From Pseudomonadota bacterium (lineage in GTDB: Bacteria > Pseudomonadota > Gammaproteobacteria > Burkholderiales > JAJZQI01), in NCBI GenBank assembly GCA_021847305.1, contig JAJZTZ010000012.1, positions 1 to 35,176 on the forward strand: a stretch of DNA of 35,176 bases, read 5' to 3'. Positions within the stretch are counted from its first letter, which is position 1. Each line of letters starts with the position of its first letter. A program made the translations under genes and the position numbers. Below the pieces are notes generated by a model. It saw only the letters and a list, made by a program, of their open reading frames with translations, did not search any database and was not told where the DNA came from. This document shows, in pieces, positions 12,024-19,325 of the stretch.

Positions 12024-12914
12024 ATGTCGAAGAAGCACCCAGTTGTAGCTGTTACCGGATCGTCCGGTGCGGGTACCACCACCGTTAAGCGCGCGTTCGA
12101 GCACATTTTCCGTCGCGAAAACATCAACCCGGTTGTGATCGAAGGCGATAGCTTCCACAGCCTGAACCGCGTGGAATTCCGCGAAGCGGTGAAAAAGGCT
12201 GAAGCCGCTGGCAACAAGAACCTGTCCCACTTCGGTCCGGAAGCCAACCATTTCGACAAACTGGAAGAGCTGTTCAAGTCCTACGGTAAAAACGGCAAGG
12301 GCAAGAAGCGTTACTACCTGCACAGCGATGAAGAAGCCGCCGAGCACAATGCCCGTCTGGGTACCAAGCTGAAGGCCGGTGAATTCACTCCGTGGGAAGA
12401 TCTGCCGGGCGAATCCGACCTGCTGTTCTACGAAGGTCTGCACGGCCTGGTGAAAACCGACAAAATCGACGTGGCTCAGCACGTGGATCTGGGCGTGGGC
12501 GTAGTGCCTATCGTCAACCTGGAGTGGATCCAGAAGATTCACCGCGACAACAAGGAACGCGGTTACTCTGCTGAAGCGATTGTAGACACCATCCTGCGCC
12601 GTATGCCGGATTACGTGAACCACATTGCGCCGCAGTTCTCCCGTACCCACGTGAACTTCCAGCGCGTATCCACCGTGGATACCTCCAATCCGTTCATCGC
12701 GCGCGACATTCCGACTCCGGATGAGAGCTTTGTGGTGATCCGTTTCAGCGAACCGAAGGGTGTTGATTTCCCCTACCTGCTGAACATGGTTCCGGATTCC
12801 TTTATGTCCCGTCGCAATACCATCGTGGTGCCGGGCGGCAAGATGGGCTACGCCATGGAGCTGATCCTGACCCCGATGATTCACGATCTGATCGAAGGTC
12901 GCAGCAAGAAATAA
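12024..12914 (+). CDS. prk: Phosphoribulokinase (PRK family, PrkB-like)
   Basis: P-loop VVAVTGSSGAGTTTVKRAFEHIF, VIEGDSFH, FYEGLHGLVKTDKIDVAQHVDLGVGVVPIVNLEWIQKIHRD; SD GGGGAG upstream. Confidence 0.95.
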   Translation: MSKKHPVVAVTGSSGAGTTTVKRAFEHIFRRENINPVVIEGDSFHSLNRVEFREAVKKAEAAGNKNLSHFGPEANHFDKLEELFKSYGKNGKGKKRYYLHSDEEAAEHNARLGTKLKAGEFTPWEDLPGESDLLFYEGLHGLVKTDKIDVAQHVDLGVGVVPIVNLEWIQKIHRDNKERGYSAEAIVDTILRRMPDYVNHIAPQFSRTHVNFQRVSTVDTSNPFIARDIPTPDESFVVIRFSEPKGVDFPYLLNMVPDSFMSRRNTIVVPGGKMGYAMELILTPMIHDLIEGRSKK

Positions 12915-12929
12915 GCTTTGACCGGCGCT

Positions 12930-12958
12930 AAAAAACCCCGCTGCGGCGGGGTTTTTTT
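12930..12958 (+). terminator. Rho-independent terminator after prk
   Basis: aaaaaaCCCCGC-tgcg-GCGGGGttttttt. Confidence 0.93.
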
Positions 12959-13002
12959 ATGCTTGTGCTACACTCAACTTTAAAGATTTCATTGGAGAAG
13001 CC

Positions 13003-13587
13003 ATGTCAAACTCATCCGATCCGATTACGTTAATGGGCAGTACTGCACGCAACCCCGACCTGAACTGGAGCCAGGTACGCGAGACGATTCTGATGCTGGA
13101 GCTGGCTATCGCCCAGATTGACGTGGCATTGCGCGACAGTGATGGCTCGGTTTCGGTGCTGACGAGCACGTTTACCGCGATGATGGGTTTCATGAACGAC
13201 ATTCAGGAAGAAATTGCCAAATTGCCGGAAGACGGTGAGTGCAAGCACATCAAGGATCGGGTGACTCGCTACGGGCAGAGTGTCACCGGCATGATGCAGG
13301 AATCGATTGTCGCATTCCAGTTCTACGACAAGCTGACCCAGCGGTTGAACCATGTCGGCGTGAGCGTGAAGCATCTGTCGGAGCTGATCAGCAACCCGGT
13401 CAAGCTGTATAACCCCGGCGAATGGGTTAAGCTGCAGGAGGAAATTCGCGGCAAGTACACCATGGCGGAAGAAGTGCTGATGTTCGATGCGATCATGGAA
13501 GGCGGCACCGTGGAAGAGGCCCTGGCACGCTATCGGGCGGCTCTGGAAGAGAGCAAAAAGAAGCTGCATGATATCGAGCTGTTCTAG
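13003..13587 (+). CDS. Helical conserved protein with CheZ-like D-x-x-x-Q motif (function not established)
   Basis: 195-codon ORF with SD (GGAGAAGCCATG); predicted helical; SIVAFQFYDKLTQRLNHV resembles the CheZ catalytic helix region. Confidence 0.75.
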   Translation: MSNSSDPITLMGSTARNPDLNWSQVRETILMLELAIAQIDVALRDSDGSVSVLTSTFTAMMGFMNDIQEEIAKLPEDGECKHIKDRVTRYGQSVTGMMQESIVAFQFYDKLTQRLNHVGVSVKHLSELISNPVKLYNPGEWVKLQEEIRGKYTMAEEVLMFDAIMEGGTVEEALARYRAALEESKKKLHDIELF

Positions 13588-13862
13588 ATCGTGTGGGCAA
13601 TTGCCGACAGATCTTTCGTCTCCCTGATGGATTGTGCCTACTCTTGCCTTGCCAGAGGCGGAGCGCGCGTGTTAGTTTTCGTTCGTTGCAAATAATAAAT
13701 CGCCTGTCATACGGCTTGACTGCCGGCAGCGCGAAATAATGGCTCCCCCCGATCGCTCCACCCAATTTGTGCAATGATGGCCCCCGGCAGGACTGTGTCT
13801 GTCGGTGTGCGTCTTGTGGCGTGCGGCGGGAAAACAGAACGTTTCCACAAGGATCAGGCACA

Positions 13863-16800
13863 ATGGCACAGCGTCCAGACTACATTTACCCCGGCGGTTC
13901 AGTCGTGATGCATTCCCCGCTCGCGCTCAAGCGAGCCAGCATGTACGGATTTTTTCTCAAGGGCCAATTGGCCCAGTTGCAGCAGACTGTTGATACGGCG
14001 CTCAATCAGGTGGCTGCTGGCCGTATGCGTTTCAAGGTACTGTCGCCTTATGTCATGACCACCTTTACCCGCATCGGTCACGCCAACTCCACGATGCCGG
14101 TGGACGAAGCCAAGGGCTGGATCACCGAGATCGATATCATTACCTGGATCATGGTCGGCCGCATGGACCCGCAGGGCAAGATCGAACATGTTTACTGGTA
14201 TCCCTGCCACGTGTTTGTCGACAATGCCATGGCGCTGATCAATGGCCGCGAACTGTACGGTTACCCGAAATACCTGTGCCAGTATGAAATCCCCCAGGAT
14301 GGCACTCCGCCTTTGCGCTTCACCGTGGCGGCCGAGGGCTTTCAGCCATTTGGCGAGAACACCCAGATTGCGCTGCATCCGCTGCTGGAAATCAATGCCG
14401 GCAAGCAGCTCAATCCGGACAAACCATTGCAGAATTTTCTCGAATTTCTCGGCGAGGCGCTGGAGCTGCTGGCATCCATGCCCGACTTCCTCGACCTTGA
14501 TGCGGCGGGCTGGGCCGATATCCTTTCCCTGCTGCGCAACCCCCGCAACGACCAGATTTTTCTCAAGCAGTTTCCCGACTCCGCCGGGGAAAAGGCGGTG
14601 TATCAGGCTATCGTTGCCGCGCCGGCCGAGGTGAATGCATTTCATGGCGGTTCCTTGCTCGGTTACGAATACACCGCGACCGTGCACCCCTTTGCCAGTT
14701 TTCCGCTGGACCAGACGCTTGGATTGCCATTGGGCGATTCGCCGGCGATTCTGCCGTTTAACCTGCAGTTTGACTTTACTGTGATGCAAGGGGATGAGCT
14801 GGTGGACAACTCGCACATTCAGCCGGAAAAGATTGCCATTCTCGGCGGTGGCGTCAGCGCCATGACCACGGCCTACTATCTGACCAGCCAGCCGGGTTGG
14901 CAGAACAAGTATGACATCACCGTTTACCAGATGGGCTGGCGCATCGGCGGCAAGGGTGCCAGCGGCCGCAATGCCGAATACGGCCAGCGGATCGAAGAAC
15001 ATGGCCTGCATATCTGGTTCGGCTTTTATGAGAATGCCTTTGCCACCATCAAGGAAGCCTATGCCGCGCTGAACCGCCCGGCCGGGGCGCCGCTGGCAAC
15101 CTGGGAAGATGCCTTCAAGCCGCATAACTACGTAGTTACCGCGGAGTTCATCAAGCAGCAGTGGCAAATGTGGAATATCGATTTCCCTGTGCTACCGGGT
15201 GTGCCGGGCGATGGCGAGGAATCCCTCAGCCTGTGGCAGATGGCCGTGGCCGTATGGGGCTGGATCAAGAAACTGCTGGGCGAGATCAAGGCCAACCATC
15301 TGGCCGAACCGGCGCATGCGCGACTGTCGGCGCCGGGCGCTCATGCGGACTGGCTGCATCGTGTGGCCGGCGAACTGAAGCGGGACGTCGATGAACTGGC
15401 CGGTGATGTGGCCGGCCTGGTTCATGATCTGCACATCATGGCGGGCGATCTGGCGGATATTGCCGTCGATCATGCCGGCATCAAGCGCGGGTTGCTCCAC
15501 TCGGCAGCAAAGGACGTGAAAAAATGGCTCGATGCCACGGTGATGAAAGAAACCGATGGCAATGATGAACTGCGCCGCCTGTACATTTGTGTGGATCTGG
15601 GCGTCACAGTGCTGTCAGGCATGGCCGAGGACGGTGTGTTCGAGAACGGTTTTGACGTGATCAACAATCTGGATTTCCGCGCCTGGCTCACCAAGCACGG
15701 CGCCAATGTGCCGATTACGGTGCAGTCCGGTCCGGTGCGCGGCCTGTATGACCTGATTTTTGCCTACGAGAACGGCGAATACGACAAACCCAATGCCGAG
15801 GCGGGTACCCTGCTGCGCGCCATGTTGCGGGTGGGTTTTGCCTACAAGGGCAGTCTCATGTACAAGATGCAGGCGGGCATGGGCGATACCATTTTTACGC
15901 CGTTCTACCAGGTGCTCAAAGAGCGCGGCGTGAAATTCAAGTATTTCCACAAGGTGGAGGAGCTGCTGGCGGATGGCGACGAGGTCGGGGAAATCCGGCT
16001 GACCCGGCAGGTGGAGCTCAATCATGATGGCGAGTACCAGCCGCTGGTGGACGTGAAGGGCTTGCCCTGCTGGCCGAGCGCGCCGCTGTATGATCAGATT
16101 AATGCCGAGCAGGCGGCGCTGTTGCAGGCCAATAATGTGAATCTGGAGTCGAACTGGAGTAATTGGCCGGAGTTGTATCAGCAGCAGTTCGGCAAGCCGC
16201 TGCCGCAGCTCAGCCTGAAAAAAGGCCGCGATTTCGACAAGGTGGTGTTCGGCATTTCCGTTGCCGCACTGCCGCAGCTGTGTCCGGGGTTGGTGGCACA
16301 GAGCCCGGCACTGCAGAAGGTGGTTGAGCATGTCATGGCGGTGCCGACCCAGGCCTACCAGGTGTGGCTCAATCAGGATCTGGCGCAGATGGGCTGGACC
16401 GAGCGTCCGGAAGGTCAGCAGCCGGTGCTCAGCTCATTCAGCGAGCCGTATGATACCTGGGCGCCGATGGATCAGTTGCTGTGCCGGGAAGACTGGTCCG
16501 CTGCGCTGGAGCCGAAGAATGTGTCGTACTTCTGCAGCGTGTTTCCGGTGACGCAATACCCGCCGATCAGTGACCACGCTTTCCCGCAGCGTTGCGCCGA
16601 GCAGGCCAAGCAGGGCGCCATCGACATGCTCAATCAGCGTATCACCGCGCTGTGGCCGAATGCCGGCAGTGCCGGTGGATTCAACTGGAGCTGGCTGATT
16701 GACCCAAACAATGCCCAGGGGCCGGCGCGTTTTGACAGCCAGTACTGGCGTGCCAATGTCGACCCGTCCGAGCGCTACGTGCTGTGCGTGGTCAACAGCT

Positions 16801-16982
16801 CGCAATACCGTATTGCGACGGATGGCTCCGGTTTCAAAAACCTGTTCATGACCGGCGACTGGATCAGGACCGGGCTCAATGCCGGTTGTGTGGAAGGTGC
16901 GGTGATGGCGGGCATGCAGACTTCGCGTGCCATGACCGGCTTCCCGAGGGTGATCAAGGGCGAGACCGATTTCGCCCCCTGA
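13863..16982 (+). CDS. Fusion protein: N-terminal acetoacetate-decarboxylase-like domain + C-terminal FAD-dependent amine oxidase/phytoene-desaturase-like domain
   Basis: Start MAQRPDYIYPGG with SD AAGGA; ADC-like VDNAMALINGRELYGYPKYL; Rossmann IAILGGGVSAMTTAYYL, GWRIGGKGASGRN, EEHGLHIWFGFYENAF; C-terminal NLFMTGDWIRTGLNAGCVEGAVMAG. Confidence 0.88.
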   Translation: MAQRPDYIYPGGSVVMHSPLALKRASMYGFFLKGQLAQLQQTVDTALNQVAAGRMRFKVLSPYVMTTFTRIGHANSTMPVDEAKGWITEIDIITWIMVGRMDPQGKIEHVYWYPCHVFVDNAMALINGRELYGYPKYLCQYEIPQDGTPPLRFTVAAEGFQPFGENTQIALHPLLEINAGKQLNPDKPLQNFLEFLGEALELLASMPDFLDLDAAGWADILSLLRNPRNDQIFLKQFPDSAGEKAVYQAIVAAPAEVNAFHGGSLLGYEYTATVHPFASFPLDQTLGLPLGDSPAILPFNLQFDFTVMQGDELVDNSHIQPEKIAILGGGVSAMTTAYYLTSQPGWQNKYDITVYQMGWRIGGKGASGRNAEYGQRIEEHGLHIWFGFYENAFATIKEAYAALNRPAGAPLATWEDAFKPHNYVVTAEFIKQQWQMWNIDFPVLPGVPGDGEESLSLWQMAVAVWGWIKKLLGEIKANHLAEPAHARLSAPGAHADWLHRVAGELKRDVDELAGDVAGLVHDLHIMAGDLADIAVDHAGIKRGLLHSAAKDVKKWLDATVMKETDGNDELRRLYICVDLGVTVLSGMAEDGVFENGFDVINNLDFRAWLTKHGANVPITVQSGPVRGLYDLIFAYENGEYDKPNAEAGTLLRAMLRVGFAYKGSLMYKMQAGMGDTIFTPFYQVLKERGVKFKYFHKVEELLADGDEVGEIRLTRQVELNHDGEYQPLVDVKGLPCWPSAPLYDQINAEQAALLQANNVNLESNWSNWPELYQQQFGKPLPQLSLKKGRDFDKVVFGISVAALPQLCPGLVAQSPALQKVVEHVMAVPTQAYQVWLNQDLAQMGWTERPEGQQPVLSSFSEPYDTWAPMDQLLCREDWSAALEPKNVSYFCSVFPVTQYPPISDHAFPQRCAEQAKQGAIDMLNQRITALWPNAGSAGGFNWSWLIDPNNAQGPARFDSQYWRANVDPSERYVLCVVNSSQYRIATDGSGFKNLFMTGDWIRTGLNAGCVEGAVMAGMQTSRAMTGFPRVIKGETDFAP

Positions 16983-17001
16983 AGCTTGCTTGCTCCCCCG
17001 C

Positions 17002-18702
17002 TCAGGCCTGGGCGGGGGAAATGGTTGGGTCTCTTTGCGGACGGTTGCTTCGGCGCGACAGCTTGTGTTCATACATCAATTTGTCTGCCTGGGTATATAG
17101 ATCGTTCAATGACAGACAGCTGTTGGCGTAGGCCACACCGAAGCTGACCCCGGTTTCAGCGAAACCGGCCTGCCAGAGATTTTGTTCGATGCGTTTCAGC
17201 CCGCTGCTCAGGCGCGGCTCTTCATCGCGGTGCGCCAGAATGGTGAATTCGTCTCCTCCCAGGCGGTAAAACGAAACGCCGGGATTTTCCAGTTTTTCCA
17301 GTTCTCGGGTAAAGCGGCACAGCAGCTCATCGCCGCGCGCGTGACCGTATTTGTCATTGATGGTTTTCAGGCCGTCCAGGTCAATGAGGAACAGCATCAG
17401 GTCGCAGCCGTTGTCCGGTTTTGGCTGGAGGATTTTTTCGGCCAGATCAAGATCGAACGCATGGCGATTGAGAATGCCGGTGAGGTGATCGGTGCGTGCC
17501 AGTTTCATGGTGGAGTAGAGGCGCTGCAGGGCATGGTCTTTCTCACCGGCCAGGCGGCGGATTTTGTCGGCCAGGGCAAATGCCAGCAGGACCGCATCCA
17601 GCGTGCCGCCGAGCAGAGTGAACAGTTCCGGATTGGGCACCAGACTGGGCATCAGGCCGACATTGGCGGGCAGGATAATGAGACCGGGAATGAGCAGTGC
17701 CATGAATGCCAGTATGAAATAGCGTGCCGGACGGAAGCCGCTGCGCAGGCTGGCAATACCGCAAGCCAGGGCAATGAACAGCCACAGGCTGATGGCCGCG
17801 GTAGCCAGCATGTGCGCGTAGGGCAGCAGGATGAAGCAGCTCGGTAACAGGGCCAGCGGCAGAATCAGGTTGATGCGGCTGAGTTTGGCCAGCCGCGGGA
17901 AGTAGCGCGGCAAATCGAGGAAGTGCAGGTAGAACAGGGTATTGAAAACCGGCAGCAGGAAAAACGGGATGTAATGAACATGCAGGTTGTGCCAGCCTAA
18001 CAGCTCGGCAGGCAGCTGAAAGGTCAGAGCCCAGCCGGCAAAATAGGTGAGCAGATAAATGGCGTAATAAAAGTGCGCCCGGTCATGATGAATGGTGTAA
18101 ATGAAAAAGTTGTACAGTGCCAGGGTAAGCAGGGCACCAAAAGCTGCCAGAGCCAGCACATTCTCCAGCAGCACATGCTGGCGGTAGGCGCCCTGCGTTT
18201 GCACTACCAGTGCCGGCGTGGCGGCATAGTACGGGCTTGCTATACGCATCAGGATAAAGGCGCTTTGCCCCGGTGGCAGTGTCAAATTTTTGCCGTAGTG
18301 CAGCATGTATTCGTGCTGGGCACGGTAGCCGGTATGTAATTGCTGCACCGCGCCGCCGGGAAGATAAATATAGGCGGTGACCTGGTCGATCAGACGTCCG
18401 TCGGGGTCGAGGACCCACTGGCTGTTATCAGTTGGGTTGTGTACGGCGACATAAAGCCAGTAGGCGCCGCCGAACAGACTGATTTTTTCGGCTGGCTGAC
18501 GTTGCGCCAGCCAGCCAGGCAGATCTTGCGCCGTTGCTGGAGCGGCTTCCGGGCCTGCCTGATACAACTCGGCATGAGAAAACAGGGCGACGCGACGATC
18601 GCTGGACAGTTCAACTGCTGCGTGGCCGGGCAACGACAGGGCGAGCAGGCACAGTGCCAGCAAAAACAGGCCGATCTGTCTTGTATTAGCGCGCCATAAC
18701 AC
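17002..18702 (-). CDS. Diguanylate cyclase with 7TMR-DISM extracellular and transmembrane modules (GGDEF)
   Basis: Signal peptide, FGGAYWLYVAVHNPT, multiple TM helices, ARTDHLTGILNRHAF, LIDLDGLKTINDKYGHARGDEL, RLGGDEF. Confidence 0.93.
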   Translation of the reverse strand: MLWRANTRQIGLFLLALCLLALSLPGHAAVELSSDRRVALFSHAELYQAGPEAAPATAQDLPGWLAQRQPAEKISLFGGAYWLYVAVHNPTDNSQWVLDPDGRLIDQVTAYIYLPGGAVQQLHTGYRAQHEYMLHYGKNLTLPPGQSAFILMRIASPYYAATPALVVQTQGAYRQHVLLENVLALAAFGALLTLALYNFFIYTIHHDRAHFYYAIYLLTYFAGWALTFQLPAELLGWHNLHVHYIPFFLLPVFNTLFYLHFLDLPRYFPRLAKLSRINLILPLALLPSCFILLPYAHMLATAAISLWLFIALACGIASLRSGFRPARYFILAFMALLIPGLIILPANVGLMPSLVPNPELFTLLGGTLDAVLLAFALADKIRRLAGEKDHALQRLYSTMKLARTDHLTGILNRHAFDLDLAEKILQPKPDNGCDLMLFLIDLDGLKTINDKYGHARGDELLCRFTRELEKLENPGVSFYRLGGDEFTILAHRDEEPRLSSGLKRIEQNLWQAGFAETGVSFGVAYANSCLSLNDLYTQADKLMYEHKLSRRSNRPQRDPTISPAQA

Positions 18703-18890
18703 TCGTTGTCCCCTACGCCCGAGTTGCTTTGTAGAATTATTCTAATTAGGTGCAATCATACTGCAGTTTCAGCCTTGTTCAATGATTTATTGCACCAATA
18801 TTCATTTGTAATAAAGGTGAGGAGGGCGCAGTTGAGGTATGGCTTGCGTCAACTGGCGGGGCGGACAGGCTGCCCGCCCGCGAGGAGGAT

Positions 18891-19277
18891 TCAGTTTGAT
18901 TCGAGCGGCAGGCCTTCGGCATCCCACACGTCCGTGCCGCCAGACAGGCTGTAGGCCTCGCTGAAGCCCATGTGGCGCAATGTGGCGCAAGCCATGGCGC
19001 TGCGGGCGCCGCTGGCGCAGTAGATCAGCAGAGTTTTGTCGCGGGCGTTGCACAGGCGCTCGTCGCGGTGTTTGTTGCCGCATTCGGCTGCCGCTTCCAG
19101 GATGCCGCGCGGCACGTTGATGGCGCCGGGCAGATGGCCGGCAGTGAATTCGTCGGCTTCGCGCACGTCCACAATCAGCACGCCGCCTTCTTCAATGCGC
19201 TCGTGTGCGGTTTCCGCGTCCCATTCCTCGATTTGTGCCCGCGCTTCGCGGATGAAGTCGCCCAGGGTTTTGGCCAT
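18891..19277 (-). CDS. Rhodanese-like sulfurtransferase domain protein
   Basis: GGVLIVDVREADEFTAGHLPGAINVPRG; active-site loop YCASGARSA. Confidence 0.93.
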   Translation of the reverse strand: MAKTLGDFIREARAQIEEWDAETAHERIEEGGVLIVDVREADEFTAGHLPGAINVPRGILEAAAECGNKHRDERLCNARDKTLLIYCASGARSAMACATLRHMGFSEAYSLSGGTDVWDAEGLPLESN

Positions 19278-19325
19278 GACGTATAATCCTTAGCAATCTA
19301 ACAAGCAGCCATTTTAGCACTTCCC

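Noticed and set aside
13767-13862. N-terminal extension of the ADC-oxidase ORF
   Set aside because: Begins at a TTG, lacks similarity to the ADC fold, and a good SD precedes ATG at 13863
13899-15167. 422-aa minus-strand ORF
   Set aside because: Shadow of the ADC-oxidase fusion gene; no domain signature
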